From NCBI GenBank assembly GCA_937980205.1, contig CALJKW010000069.1, positions 62,001-126,000 of the forward strand: DNA of 64,000 nt, read 5' to 3'. The notes beneath the pieces are model-generated. The model saw nothing but the letters and a program-made list of their open reading frames with translations, was not told where the DNA came from and ran no database searches. Origin of the DNA: an uncultured Myxococcales bacterium (lineage in GTDB: Bacteria > Myxococcota > Myxococcia > Myxococcales > Myxococcaceae). The position numbers and the translations under genes were made by a program. Of the stretch, positions 51,801 to 60,580 are shown in pieces (position 1 is the first letter of the stretch; each line of letters starts with the position of its first letter).

Positions 51801-52656
51801 GAGCGACGGGTTCGACCTGCTCGGCGAGATCGTCACCACGCCCACGCCCGGCCCCTACGTCCTCTACACCGGAGACGACGGCCGCGAGCTCTACCTGCAG
51901 GACTCGTTCTTCGATCCCCAGTTCCCGCCCGACTTCACGCTGCCGCTCGGCGAGGGCCGCTACTTCGCCACCGAGTGGGAGTACGACTCCGGCTACTTCT
52001 GGTACGAGCGCCTGCACCACGTCGGCAGCTTCGTCGACAAGGTCGCCGCCATCGCCGAGATCACCGACCCCTCGACCTGGTTCATCGGCAAAGACGAGTC
52101 GAGCGACCTGCGCCAGTACGCGATCAACTTCGCCCGCCTCTACCCGAAGCAGGTCACCGACTTCTGGGCCGGCGCGCTCACCAACCGCTACGACCGCTTC
52201 GGCCCCGTGTTCGACGGCACGAAGTACGTGAAGCGCCCCATCAGCAAGCCGATCACCGTGCCGCCGATGGGCACCTACGCCGTCGACCCGCAGGTCGGCT
52301 TCACCGTGCAGCTGTGGATGGCGTCGCTCGGCGCCGCGCTCTTGCCCGCCACGTTCGACAACACCTACGCCGACTCGTCGCGCCTGTGGGTCTCGGGCAA
52401 CGGCGCCGCCATCACGCCGGCCCTGCCCACCGTCAGCTTCACCGACCCGTTCAGCGGCAAGGTGTTCACCGCCGTCAGCTACCGCACCGGCGTCATCGAG
52501 AACGGAGTCGCCGCCCGCATGATCGCCCGCGCCGAAGAGCTGAGGGGCCTGATGATGCCGAACGACCCGTACAGCGTGACGGTGCTGAAGAACTACATCC
52601 AGCTGCTCGAGGCGCAGCGCAGCATCTCCGAGATCTACGCGAACCCGGTCTATTGA
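48865..52656 (+). CDS. Metzincin-type zinc metalloprotease lipoprotein
   Basis: Predicted 1263 residues. MTKRLAALLLLAACAVP gives a signal peptide and lipobox (LAAC). The zinc site is the full metzincin motif HEVGHTLGLRH (His686, Glu687, His690, Gly693, His696), with a Met-turn SSIMDYG about 60 residues on (Met756). The catalytic part resembles the DUF4953/Met-zincin family that often follows DUF5117-like domains, and DPETGE near 455-465 may be the family's DPRTGEI-type motif. Residues before about 300 and the long C-terminus (900-1263) are unrecognised. Several cysteines (for example CKTNADCGDL) suggest disulfides, fitting an exported protein. Co-translated with the barrel-like protein upstream. 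It may process surface or prey proteins (inference). Confidence 0.85.
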   Translation: MTKRLAALLLLAACAVPSEPRNTVQEGAISKDDLTGVWYFRQTVVGVPFSAGFTFVGEQGENEMEKIRWDIQENQLVARRAYEWVRGSEATSTNTEKTKDGEYLGAPVAAFKIEKHFDVIRDYNPATGEEFDKIIESEERKWHERRFIRVDWSTNLVTNFNFLADWSSPQFQNFRQDPAPYAVTNPNDPDRMRIERSGAGQPASYLEVTQKLIVTPQLYTFEDGTTFPICWLEYNAQDCSSQTIRVRNSFLRATKRDYEPLVYDDKMMERFGYFTVDRLTYNRQYGLTEQGKKRLINRHNIWRRSLTEATCKTNADCGDLSPGRRCVTEVPEAVINPDGTITGVCSLPYAERNGSEGPRPIVYYVNDGFPEDLKPMAKELERQYDEAFRGIYRSLLGQDAPGQMFFVCLNNPVRAGDPAECGNEGVHARLGDIRYNLLNWVAEPTQAGLLGYGPNSNDPETGEVISSTASVYGGSIDTYSAYARDVVKLVNGEIKPDEFIDGENVKAWLDGQLFGPRSRTLDQAEVAGMLAQMDTGWMSALPKTPRLSKANVKALHASSHARLAELRKGSLLGTDPGLAARRLRQLDGTNIEKQLLSPDVLVRRGLDPRTALTGVDPTKVRPAWIMSPAHARQIREMKKRLAAKGVDLAASMDDTVYGFALAQKGKDSADVWRRIREQMFLSTALHEVGHTLGLRHNFSGSFDPMNYPKSYWDLRSAGGAPAPRYLDPVTQAELEGIQKPNGLRAGISEFQQSSIMDYGANFNSDIDGLGKYDRAALKFGYGQLVEVFTDVKDPFVVGGLQIGATYGEPAPLLVDCQGTNYTSSHYTKLPTLVNLEARADVPFSSLQKRKVAPQCPAADEVDTDANGRIVVPYAFCSDEFEGSSVGCMAYDRGADVYEVVRDVIDRYKGYYIFDDFRRQRLDFDPEAHLDRLYTRYLETIRNAMQFYVLYRADLYDESNAQSVMFWQDPNGWGPFTVAVSDGFDLLGEIVTTPTPGPYVLYTGDDGRELYLQDSFFDPQFPPDFTLPLGEGRYFATEWEYDSGYFWYERLHHVGSFVDKVAAIAEITDPSTWFIGKDESSDLRQYAINFARLYPKQVTDFWAGALTNRYDRFGPVFDGTKYVKRPISKPITVPPMGTYAVDPQVGFTVQLWMASLGAALLPATFDNTYADSSRLWVSGNGAAITPALPTVSFTDPFSGKVFTAVSYRTGVIENGVAARMIARAEELRGLMMPNDPYSVTVLKNYIQLLEAQRSISEIYANPVY

Positions 52657-52690
52657 GGCGCGTTACCGCTTCGTAACCAGCGCATCGGCT

Positions 52691-52741
52691 CCGCTCCGGC
52701 CTTCAGACTCCTGCCTATAACCATCGCTCTTCCCGGAGCGG
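52691..52741. promoter_or_regulatory. Inverted repeat upstream of the hybrid kinase, enclosing TATAAC
   Basis: CCGCTCCGG (52691-52699) and CCGGAGCGG (52733-52741) are perfect 9-base inverted arms 33 bases apart in the 86-base gap before the kinase. Between them is TATAAC (52716-52721), a fair -10 box with no good -35. It could be an operator or a transcript hairpin that hides the ribosome-binding region, as the right arm ends at the start codon (GTG, 52743). Confidence 0.35.
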
Positions 52742-52742
52742 T

Positions 52743-55700
52743 GTGAGCGAGAGCGGTCTCAAACAGCCCAGCGAGTCGGCCCATGCCCGCGCCCGCGCAG
52801 CGCGGGACTTCGACGGCGCCCGCTTTGCGGCCGAGCATCTGCCGTTCGGCGTCTCCGTCTACGACCTCGAAGGCCGCATCGTGTACCTGAACCCCGCCGC
52901 CGAGCGCGTCATCGGCCGCACGCTCGCCGACGTTCGCGGGCTCAAGGTCTACGAAGATCTCTTCGTCGACGCGCAGGGCGACGCCAGCCACCGCGCCTTC
53001 CTCGAGGTCGCCGCCGGCCGCGGCCCGCGCACGCTCGAGCGCTATCACCCGCCGTTTCGCCAGTGGCTCTCGTCCGAGCTCACGCGCGTCGGCGATCACG
53101 TGCACGTCGTCGCCCGCGACGTCACCGACGAGGTTCGCCAGCGCCGCCGCGCTGCGCTGCTCGCCGACATCAGCGCCGTCATCACCGACGACCGCCTCGA
53201 CTTCCGGTTGACCATGCAGCGCGTCGCGGCCGTCATTCACCAGCAGCTCGCCGCCGACTGCTGCATCGGCATCGTCGAGCCCGACGGAGTCACGCTTCGC
53301 GTCTTTGGCGCCGCCTCGGCTGATCCCGAGGTCGTTCGGCTCATTCTCCAGATTCCGCCCCGGCGCGGAGAGCACTACGTCGACCAGGCGCTGCGCTCCG
53401 GGCAGCCCGTGCTCGCCCCTGCCGACGAGCTCGGGGCCCTCGCGTCTCGGGTCGCCGACCCCGCGCTGCGCGAGGCGTACACGAAGTACGGGCCCACCTC
53501 GTTCCTGGCCGCGCCGCTCGTCGTCGGCGACAGCACCCGCGGCGTGCTCGTCGTCACGCGCCGAGGCGACGCCGAGCCGCTGAACGAAGAAGACGTCGGG
53601 CTCGTCGCCGACGTCGGCCCGCAGCTCGGGCTGTACCTCGGCTACGCCGACCGTCGCGCCGCCGCCGTTCAGCTCGAGCACCGCCTCGCGAGCCTCGCCG
53701 ACGCGCTGCCTGCGCTCGTCGCCTTCGTCGATCTCGAGCAGCGCTACCGCTACGTCAACGCCGGCTACGAGAAGTGGTTCGGTCGTCCGGCGGCCGAGTT
53801 CATCGGCCGCACCGTTCGCGAGGTCATGCCCGACGCCGAGGCCTGGCAGACCGTCGGGCCGCACCTGGGGCGCGCGCTCGCCGGCGAAGCCGTGCAGTTC
53901 CGCACCCACTTGAACTACCCGAGCGCCGGCGTGCGCTCGGCCGACGCGCTCTACACCCCGGTGCGCGGGGCCGACGGAGACGTCGTGGGCGTCGCCGTGC
54001 TCGTCCTCGACGTCAGCGCGCAGCTGCGCGTCGCGACGCTCGAGCGCGAGCAGCACGAGACAGAGCGCTCTTCCTCGCGGCGGCTCGAGGCGCTGGTCTC
54101 CGCCGCCGGCAGACTGGCCCGCACCAACGAGGCGAAGGCCGTGGCCGAGGTCCTCGTCGACGAGGCCGTGTCGATCTTCTCGGTGCACGTGAGCACCGTG
54201 TACGCGGTGTCTGCAGACGGCACCGAGCTCGAGCTGCTGGCCCAGCGTGGCCTCACGCCCGAGCAGCAGGTGCAGCTCGCGCGCGTTCCCGTCTCGAGCG
54301 GAGGGCCCATCGGCGAGTGTGTCCGCACGCGGCAGCCGGTGTGGGTCGACTCGCGCGACGAATACAGCCAGCGGTTCCCGGACTTCAGGTCGCGCCACAG
54401 CGCCGACGCGAAACGCCCCGTCGCCTTCGGCGTCTGGCCGATCTTCATCGATGAGCGGCTGGTCGGCTGCTACGGCTACGCGTTCAACGGCCCCCAGATG
54501 CGAGAGGGCGACCGCCACCTGTTCGAGGTGCTCGCCTCTCACGGCGCCGAGGCGATGCGCCGGGCGCGGCTGCTGGTCGATCTCAAGGACGCGGGCGAGC
54601 TGCGCGAGGCGCTCGTCAATTCATCGCCTGTGCCCATCGGCGTGTCCGACGAAGCCGGCAACATCGTCCTGTGGAACCCCGCCGCCGAGCGCGTGTTCGG
54701 CTGGGCAGCCGACGAGGTCCTCGGCAAGCCAGGCCCGCACACGCGGGGTCGCGACGACGAGTTCAGGAAGCTCGTCGAGCGGATGACCGACGGCGAAGCC
54801 GTCGCCGGGCTTCCCGTGCGACGCGTGCGCAAGGGCGGCGAGCTGTTCGACGCCGAGCTCTACGCGTCGATGATCCAGCTCAGCGACGGCCGCAAGCGGT
54901 TCATCGGCATGTTCGTCGACGTCGCGCAGCGGCAGCGCCTCGAGGTGGGGCGGCGGCTGGTCGCCGACGCCGTCGCGCTGCTGTCGCGCTCGCTCGACAT
55001 CGACTCGACGCTCGTCGACGTCGTGAAGCTCGCGCTCACCGAGCTCGCCGACTGGTGCTGCGTCGATCTGCTGCGTCCCGAAGGGATGCTCAAGCGCGTC
55101 GCCCGCGGCTCCGGCGACGCCGCCTTGGCGACGATGCCCGAGCTCCTCCCTCACGACCCGGCGCGGGGCGGCATCAGCCAGGCCATCGCGACGAACCGCC
55201 CGGTCGTCATCCACGACATGGACGAGGCCACGCTCCGGATGCTCGCCCGCGACGAGCGGCACCTCGCGGCGATGCGCGAGCTCGACCTCCGCTCGTCGCT
55301 CGCCGTTCCGCTGCGCCTGGGAGATTGTGTGCTCGGCGCGCTCTCCCTCGCCTCACGCACCCGCAACCTCGATCACACCGATCTCGCCATCGCCACCGAG
55401 CTCGCCAGCCACGTCGCGTCGGCGATCGAGAACGCCCGCCTGTACGCGGATGCGCAGAAGGCGCGCGCCGAGGCCGAGGCCGCCAGCCGCGCGAAGGACG
55501 AGTTCCTCGCCATGCTCGGCCACGAGCTTCGCAACCCGCTGGCGCCCATGGTCACCGCCCTCGACCTGATGCGCTCGCGCGGCAGGGATCAGCTCGTCCG
55601 CGAGCGCGGCGTCATCGAGCGCCAGGTGAAGCACCTCTCGCGCCTCGTCGACGACCTGCTCGACGTCTCGCGCATCACGCGCGGAAAGGTCGAGCTGCGG

Positions 55701-56579
55701 CGCGAGCCGCTGCACCTGGCCGCCGTCATCGCGAAGGCGGTCGAGCAGACCAGCCCCCTGTTCGAAGAACGCCGGCACGCGCTGGTCGTCGACGTGCCCG
55801 AGGAGATCGTCGTCTTCGCCGACGCGACGCGGCTCGCGCAGGTGTTCGGCAACCTGCTCACGAACGCCGCCAAGTACACGCCCGAGCGCGGGCACGTGCG
55901 CGTCGACGGCCGCCGTGAGGGCCACCGCATCGCCGTCACGGTCACCGACGACGGCCTGGGCATCGATCCGTTCACGCTGCCGCGCGTGTTCGACAGCTTC
56001 GTGCAGGCCCCCCAGAGCCGCGCCCGCACCATGGGCGGTCTCGGCCTCGGCCTCACCATCGTGAAGAACCTCGTCGAGCTGCACGAGGGCTCGGTGTCGC
56101 TGCACAGCGACGGCCCGGGCAAGGGCACGCGCGCCACCGTGCTGCTGCCGATCGCCGACGTGCTCGATCACCTGCCCGAGGCTCCTGCGAAGGCGCTGCG
56201 CACCGCGCACCGCGCGCGCAACGTGCTCGTCGTCGACGACAACCGGGACGCGGCCGCGCTGCTCGGCGAAGCGATCGGCTCGCTCGGTCACTCGGCGCGC
56301 ACCGCCTTCGACGGGCCGTCGGCGCTGAAGCTCGTGCAGGAGCAGTGGCCCGACGTCGCCGTGCTCGACATCGGTCTGCCCGTGATGGACGGGTACGAGC
56401 TCGCCGACAAGCTGCGCGCCCTCGCCGCCGGGCGTCCGCTCGACCTCATCGCCGTCACCGGGTACGGGCAGAGGTCCGAGCGCGAGCGTGCGCTCGGCCG
56501 CGGCTTCCGCGCCCACTTCGCCAAGCCCGTCGACCTCGACGAGCTGCTCGCGCTCATCAGTGGAAGTGAGAGCCGCTGA
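52743..56579 (+). CDS. Hybrid sensor histidine kinase with alternating PAS and GAF domains
   Basis: Predicted 1278 residues and no obvious membrane segment, so a cytoplasmic sensor. Order by eye: PAS (about 28-135), GAF (140-305), PAS (319-430), GAF (446-610), PAS (623-735), GAF (736-895), HisKA with GHELRNPL (phosphorylated His927), HATPase (about 1029-1136; NAAKYTPERG, DDGLGIDP, GLGLGLTIVKNL) and a receiver (about 1158-1275) with the acceptor in VLDIGLPVMDG (Asp1209) and conserved Lys in FAKPVDLDEL. The receiver has no output domain, so the signal must pass to another protein. No response regulator is adjacent. Long inter-GAF blocks suggest small-molecule sensing. GTG start; another GTG is two bases upstream in a different frame. 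Confidence 0.93.
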   Translation: MSESGLKQPSESAHARARAARDFDGARFAAEHLPFGVSVYDLEGRIVYLNPAAERVIGRTLADVRGLKVYEDLFVDAQGDASHRAFLEVAAGRGPRTLERYHPPFRQWLSSELTRVGDHVHVVARDVTDEVRQRRRAALLADISAVITDDRLDFRLTMQRVAAVIHQQLAADCCIGIVEPDGVTLRVFGAASADPEVVRLILQIPPRRGEHYVDQALRSGQPVLAPADELGALASRVADPALREAYTKYGPTSFLAAPLVVGDSTRGVLVVTRRGDAEPLNEEDVGLVADVGPQLGLYLGYADRRAAAVQLEHRLASLADALPALVAFVDLEQRYRYVNAGYEKWFGRPAAEFIGRTVREVMPDAEAWQTVGPHLGRALAGEAVQFRTHLNYPSAGVRSADALYTPVRGADGDVVGVAVLVLDVSAQLRVATLEREQHETERSSSRRLEALVSAAGRLARTNEAKAVAEVLVDEAVSIFSVHVSTVYAVSADGTELELLAQRGLTPEQQVQLARVPVSSGGPIGECVRTRQPVWVDSRDEYSQRFPDFRSRHSADAKRPVAFGVWPIFIDERLVGCYGYAFNGPQMREGDRHLFEVLASHGAEAMRRARLLVDLKDAGELREALVNSSPVPIGVSDEAGNIVLWNPAAERVFGWAADEVLGKPGPHTRGRDDEFRKLVERMTDGEAVAGLPVRRVRKGGELFDAELYASMIQLSDGRKRFIGMFVDVAQRQRLEVGRRLVADAVALLSRSLDIDSTLVDVVKLALTELADWCCVDLLRPEGMLKRVARGSGDAALATMPELLPHDPARGGISQAIATNRPVVIHDMDEATLRMLARDERHLAAMRELDLRSSLAVPLRLGDCVLGALSLASRTRNLDHTDLAIATELASHVASAIENARLYADAQKARAEAEAASRAKDEFLAMLGHELRNPLAPMVTALDLMRSRGRDQLVRERGVIERQVKHLSRLVDDLLDVSRITRGKVELRREPLHLAAVIAKAVEQTSPLFEERRHALVVDVPEEIVVFADATRLAQVFGNLLTNAAKYTPERGHVRVDGRREGHRIAVTVTDDGLGIDPFTLPRVFDSFVQAPQSRARTMGGLGLGLTIVKNLVELHEGSVSLHSDGPGKGTRATVLLPIADVLDHLPEAPAKALRTAHRARNVLVVDDNRDAAALLGEAIGSLGHSARTAFDGPSALKLVQEQWPDVAVLDIGLPVMDGYELADKLRALAAGRPLDLIAVTGYGQRSERERALGRGFRAHFAKPVDLDELLALISGSESR

Positions 56580-56649
56580 GGAGGAGGTACAGCGCCGTGA
56601 TTCCACCGGCCACGAAGAGCAGCAGCCCGTGCGCAATGGACAGCAGCAA
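56557..56649 (-). CDS. Candidate very small hydrophobic protein
   Basis: An open frame of 30 residues from a TTG encodes a strongly hydrophobic peptide (LLLSIAHGLLLFVAGGITAL and onward) ending in Ser-His-Phe-His. Most codons end in G or C, as in true genes here. It follows the helicase stop in the same frame, 37 bases later, and overlaps the end of the kinase gene. There is no ribosome-binding site and the start is weak, so it may be chance or a small membrane protein. Confidence 0.22.
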   Translation of the reverse strand: MLLSIAHGLLLFVAGGITALYLLLSGSHFH

Positions 56650-56685
56650 TCGAACGCGCCGGGCTGAACGGCACCGGCGGCGGGC

Positions 56686-59202
56686 TCACTCCGCGATCCG
56701 CCGCAGGTCGAACAGCGGCTCGTCCGAGTCCTCGCGCCCGCGCAGGTCGACCTGTCCCTCGAGCATGAAGTCGGCCTCGCCGTCGGGAGACAAGAGCGAG
56801 TGCCGCACGCGCCACAGCCGCGGCTCGTCGCCGGGCTCCACCTGCGTCAGGTGCGCGGCGCGCGCGCGCGGCGTGGTGTCGATGCTGGGGTACTTCGCCC
56901 AGTACGGCTGCAGCTCCTGCTCGAAGCGCTCGGCCGTCCACCCCGACGAGCTGGGCACCATCTCTGCCGCGTCTTCGTAGCGCTTGCGCGCGAGCGCGAC
57001 GACGAGCCGGTGCACCTCGGCGCGCACGCGGGCGGCGAGCTTCTTCGGGTCGGCGCCGAGGTCCGGCGGCTTGCGCTGCACCTCGACCTGCTGCCGCTTC
57101 GGGCCCGGCTCCTCGCGCATGCCCTGCCACTCTTCGAGCAGGCTCGAGTCGACCTGCTTCAGCGTCGTCAGCAGGAACGCGAGCACGTCTTCGACGCCCT
57201 CGTCACGCGCTTGTTCCGGGACGTTCGTGGCCAGCGTCTTGTAGGCGTCGGAGAGGTAGCGCAAGAGCACGCCCTCGGTGCGCTGCAGCCCGTAGTCGCG
57301 CACGTAGTCGTTGAACGTCGCGCACGTCTCGAACAGCTCGCGCGCGATCGACTTCGGGCGCACGTCTTCCTGGCCGACCCACGGGTGCTTCGCCGCGAAG
57401 TCGTTGAAGTGGCCGTAGATGAAGTCGGCGTCGGGCTTCGGCCAGGTGAGCTTCTCGAGCTCTTCCATGCGCTGCTCGTACTCGACGCCCTGCGCCTTCA
57501 GCTCGGCGACCTTCTCGCCTTTGAGCTTGTCGAGCTGCGCGTAGAGCACCGCGTCCGGGCTCTCGAGAATCGACTCGACCAGCGACAGCACGTGCAGCGC
57601 GTAGCCCTCTTGCACCTTGTCGAGCTTCGTCAGCGTCTCGAGCATGAACAGCGACAGCGTGTGGTGCAGCGAGAAGTTCGCCTGCAGGCCCGGCTGCAGC
57701 TCGAGGTGCGCGGCCATCGTCGGAGTCCGCTTCTCGTGCGTGACCAGCCCCGCGGAGAGCAGGCTGCGCAAGAGCACGCGCGCCTGCTTGAGCAGCCGGT
57801 GCTTCGCCTGCAGGTGCCCGTGGTGCTTGCCGATCAGCTCGACCAGGCGCCGGTAGCCGCCGACCGCCGAGTCCGCGTTCGCCTGCACCAGGTTCACGAT
57901 CAGGCCGTGGCTCAGCGTGAAGCGCGACTCGAGCGCCTCGGGCGGCTTCGTCTGCAGCTTCTCGAACGTGCTCTTGTCCCAGTGCACGTAGCCCTTCGTC
58001 GGAGGCTTCTGCAGCACCACCTTCTTCCCGCCGTCCTTCTTCGCTTGAAGCTTCAGGTTCTCGATGACGTGCGCCGGCGCCTGCGCCACCACGTAGCCCT
58101 TGTCGTCGAAGCCCTTGCGCCCCGCGCGCCCCGAGATCTGCAGGAAGTCGCGCACGGTGAGCTGCGCCGTCTTCTCTCCGTCGAACTTGCACAGCTGCGT
58201 CAGCAGCACCGTGCGGATGGGGATGTTCACTCCGACGCCGAGCGTGTCGGTGCCGGAGATCACCTGGAGCAGGCCGTCCTGGCTCAGGCGCTCGACGAGG
58301 CGCCGGTACTTCGGCAGGAGCCCCGCGTGGTGCAGGCCGACCCCGTGCAGCAGGAGGCGCTTCAGATCTTTTCCGAACGGCGTGTCGAAGCGGGTGCCGG
58401 CGGTCGCTTCCTTCAGGCGCTCCTTCTGCTGCCTGGTGAGGAAGTCGATGCTGAGCAGGTTCTGCGCCTGCTCGGCCGCGGCGCGCTGCGAGAAGTTCAC
58501 CAGGTACACCGGCGAGCGCCCCGCCTCGAGCAGCGTCTGCACCGTCTCGTGCAGCGGAGTCTCTGCGTACGAGTACTCGAGCGGCACCGGGCGCTGCGCG
58601 CTGCGGACCTCGGCGACCTCTTTGCCGGTGAGCTCTTTGAGCGGGTCGGTGATGGCGCGGACGTCGCCGAGCGTCGCGGACATCAGCAGGAACGTCGACT
58701 CGGGCAGCGTGAGCAGCGGCACCTGCCACGCGACGCCGCGCTCGCGGTCGCCGTAGTAGTGGAACTCGTCCATCACGATCCAGTCGGCGAAGCGCCGGCC
58801 TTCGCGCAGCGACAGGTTCATGAGGATCTCGGCGGTGCAGCAGACGATCGGCGCGTTGCGGTTCACCGCGGCGTCGCCGGTCATCAGCGCGACGTTCTCG
58901 GGCCCGAAGGCTTCGCAGAGCGCGAAGAACTTCTCGTTCACGAGCGCCTTGATGGGGCACGTGTAGAAGGAGGTCTCTCCGCGGGCCATGGCGTTGAAGT
59001 GCAGCGCGAACGCGACGAGCGACTTGCCGCTGCCGGTCGGCGTCGACAGCACGACGTGCTTGCCGCCGAGCAGCTCGAGAATGGCCTCTTCCTGGTGCGG
59101 GTAGAGGTGCAGGCCGCTCTGCGACACCCACTCGACGAAGCGATCGAGGATCGCGTCGGGCGAACGGTCTTTCGGAAGCATCGCGGCGAGTGATGCGGGC
59201 AT
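56686..59202 (-). CDS. Ski2/Mtr4-like DExH helicase with DUF3516-type C-terminus
   Basis: Predicted 838 residues. Walker A is TPTGSGKS (54-61), motif Ic/II region GDAAVNR and DEFH (145-148), motif III SAT (175-177), motif V/VI GTDTLGVGVN and QISGRAGRKG. A large C-terminal region (about 430-838) of helical and WYL-less sequence matches the DUF3516 type found with bacterial Ski2-like helicases. Likely an ATP-dependent RNA (or DNA) helicase in the cytoplasm. Its ATG abuts the stop of the AbiEi/DUF559-like gene (TAG then ATG), so the two are co-transcribed; whether they cooperate is unknown. Confidence 0.88.
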   Translation of the reverse strand: MPASLAAMLPKDRSPDAILDRFVEWVSQSGLHLYPHQEEAILELLGGKHVVLSTPTGSGKSLVAFALHFNAMARGETSFYTCPIKALVNEKFFALCEAFGPENVALMTGDAAVNRNAPIVCCTAEILMNLSLREGRRFADWIVMDEFHYYGDRERGVAWQVPLLTLPESTFLLMSATLGDVRAITDPLKELTGKEVAEVRSAQRPVPLEYSYAETPLHETVQTLLEAGRSPVYLVNFSQRAAAEQAQNLLSIDFLTRQQKERLKEATAGTRFDTPFGKDLKRLLLHGVGLHHAGLLPKYRRLVERLSQDGLLQVISGTDTLGVGVNIPIRTVLLTQLCKFDGEKTAQLTVRDFLQISGRAGRKGFDDKGYVVAQAPAHVIENLKLQAKKDGGKKVVLQKPPTKGYVHWDKSTFEKLQTKPPEALESRFTLSHGLIVNLVQANADSAVGGYRRLVELIGKHHGHLQAKHRLLKQARVLLRSLLSAGLVTHEKRTPTMAAHLELQPGLQANFSLHHTLSLFMLETLTKLDKVQEGYALHVLSLVESILESPDAVLYAQLDKLKGEKVAELKAQGVEYEQRMEELEKLTWPKPDADFIYGHFNDFAAKHPWVGQEDVRPKSIARELFETCATFNDYVRDYGLQRTEGVLLRYLSDAYKTLATNVPEQARDEGVEDVLAFLLTTLKQVDSSLLEEWQGMREEPGPKRQQVEVQRKPPDLGADPKKLAARVRAEVHRLVVALARKRYEDAAEMVPSSSGWTAERFEQELQPYWAKYPSIDTTPRARAAHLTQVEPGDEPRLWRVRHSLLSPDGEADFMLEGQVDLRGREDSDEPLFDLRRIAE

Positions 59203-60192
59203 CTAGAGCCATCCTGGCAACGTTTGCTCCGCGGCGAGTGCCAAAAGTGCAGCGCTGTTGCTGAAGGTGCGGCGGAGCAGGGCGAGGATGTTCTCCGGGC
59301 CGTTGGGCTCTTCGAGATCCTCTCGGGTGACTTCGAGCACCCTCCAGTTGTCGGCCTGGAGTCGTCGGCGCTGACGGATATCGGTGTTCCAGCGCTGCTT
59401 GTAGCCGTGCCACTGCCAGCCGTGCGTCTGCAGGACGATGCGGTAGTCCGGCCAGATGTAGTCGACGCTGCCGATGCGGCCGTCTTCGTCGCAGACGGGG
59501 GTTCGGTACGTGGGTTCCGGAAGCCCCGAGTCGCGCAGCAGCTGCTCGAACTTCACCTCGAGGCCGCTGTCCGAGGGCGAGGTGCGCACCTCGAGCAGCT
59601 TGCGCATGACGTGTGGAGCTCCGCGATCGTGCGGCGGGTACGTCGCCAGCACCCGGCGGAGCCAGCTCTTGAGGCCGGGACGGCTCCGCATCGCAGAGTC
59701 CAGTGCCAGCTCCGCGTCGTTGAACTTCAACAGGCCGGCGAGGTCGATGAGCGTGCGAGGCAGGTGCGTGACCGGGATGCCGTCTCGGCGCGTCCATTCT
59801 CCGGTGAGCCTGCGGATTCGGTAGACGTGGAGGTCTGCGCAGCGCGGATTGCGCGTGCGCTCGACCGCAAGCTCCAGCGGTACCGGAGGTGAGCGGCCGA
59901 GTCCATCGAGACCGTACAACCAGCCGGCCGTGCGTCCGTAGGCGACGGCTCCTGGGATCTGCAGGCATGCAGCCATGACCGACTGGTGCCAGCTCGTGCG
60001 GCACGCCGCGAACCGGTAGACGCCCGGACGCGCGCGCAGCCACAGCCCGCGGCGAATGCGGTGGTCGATGCTGTTGCTGTGCATGCCCATCGCCAGCGCC
60101 TGCGTGCGCGAGATCAGCCCGTACTGATCTCGTGCCGTCTCAGCCAGGCGTGCGTCGACGCTTCTTTGATCTGCTGCCCCCTCTTTTTTCAT
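59203..60192 (-). CDS. AbiEi-like winged-helix protein with DUF559-type (Vsr-like) C-terminal domain
   Basis: Predicted 329 residues. The N-terminus (about 10-55; QYGLISRTQALAMG, IRRGLWLRARPGVYRF) is the winged helix of AbiEi-type antitoxins. The C-terminus (about 205-300) is DUF559, a PD-(D/E)XK-like fold, with VDYIWPDYRIV and HGWQWHG. The expected second acidic residue is Gln255 and the next position His257, where active relatives usually have Glu and Asp, so nuclease activity is doubtful. No AbiEii toxin partner is adjacent. ATG at 60192 is used because the 52 upstream residues look non-coding. It abuts the helicase gene. A regulator or defence-related role is inferred. Confidence 0.8.
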   Translation of the reverse strand: MKKEGAADQRSVDARLAETARDQYGLISRTQALAMGMHSNSIDHRIRRGLWLRARPGVYRFAACRTSWHQSVMAACLQIPGAVAYGRTAGWLYGLDGLGRSPPVPLELAVERTRNPRCADLHVYRIRRLTGEWTRRDGIPVTHLPRTLIDLAGLLKFNDAELALDSAMRSRPGLKSWLRRVLATYPPHDRGAPHVMRKLLEVRTSPSDSGLEVKFEQLLRDSGLPEPTYRTPVCDEDGRIGSVDYIWPDYRIVLQTHGWQWHGYKQRWNTDIRQRRRLQADNWRVLEVTREDLEEPNGPENILALLRRTFSNSAALLALAAEQTLPGWL

Positions 60193-60580
60193 GCGTGGGA
60201 GGTTCGCACGTGGGTCTGACAGCAACGGGGGGCGGCGGGCCAACTGTTGCCTGGGGGACGACATCGGGCGCTGCGTTTCTTCCATCGCCGACACGTGGAG
60301 CTCGCCCGCGTGTTGCGGCGGCGCGATTTCGCGTAGCCCCTCGTTCACTCGGTCGAGCTTCGGCGGGCCCGACCTCGAATTGGACGCTCATCAGCGCTGC
60401 TGGCTGCGGTTTTCCACGCACGGTGGGGAAGAACGGCGCCAGCAGGCGAACAGCCACCCACCGGCGGCGTCCGCACGTGCGATGCGCCCAAGAACCACGC
60501 CACCACGACCGCAAAGCCCCGCCGTCCCCTCATTGCCATCACGAGGGGCTGCAACACTCCGGCAGAGGGCCCATAACCGC
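60193..60580. other. Intergenic region with no gene recognised
   Basis: 388 bases between the AbiEi-like gene and the convergent-side hydrolase. Frames here give only Arg/Pro/Gly-rich shadow peptides and codon third positions are not G/C-biased in any one frame. No hairpin-plus-T terminator, repeat or tRNA was seen. A promoter for the minus-strand AbiEi-like gene is expected here but no convincing boxes were found. Confidence 0.6.

Noticed and set aside
52662..52677. GTTAC...GTAAC hairpin after the metzincin gene as a terminator
   Set aside because: The stem is five bases with no following T run, so termination is not supported.
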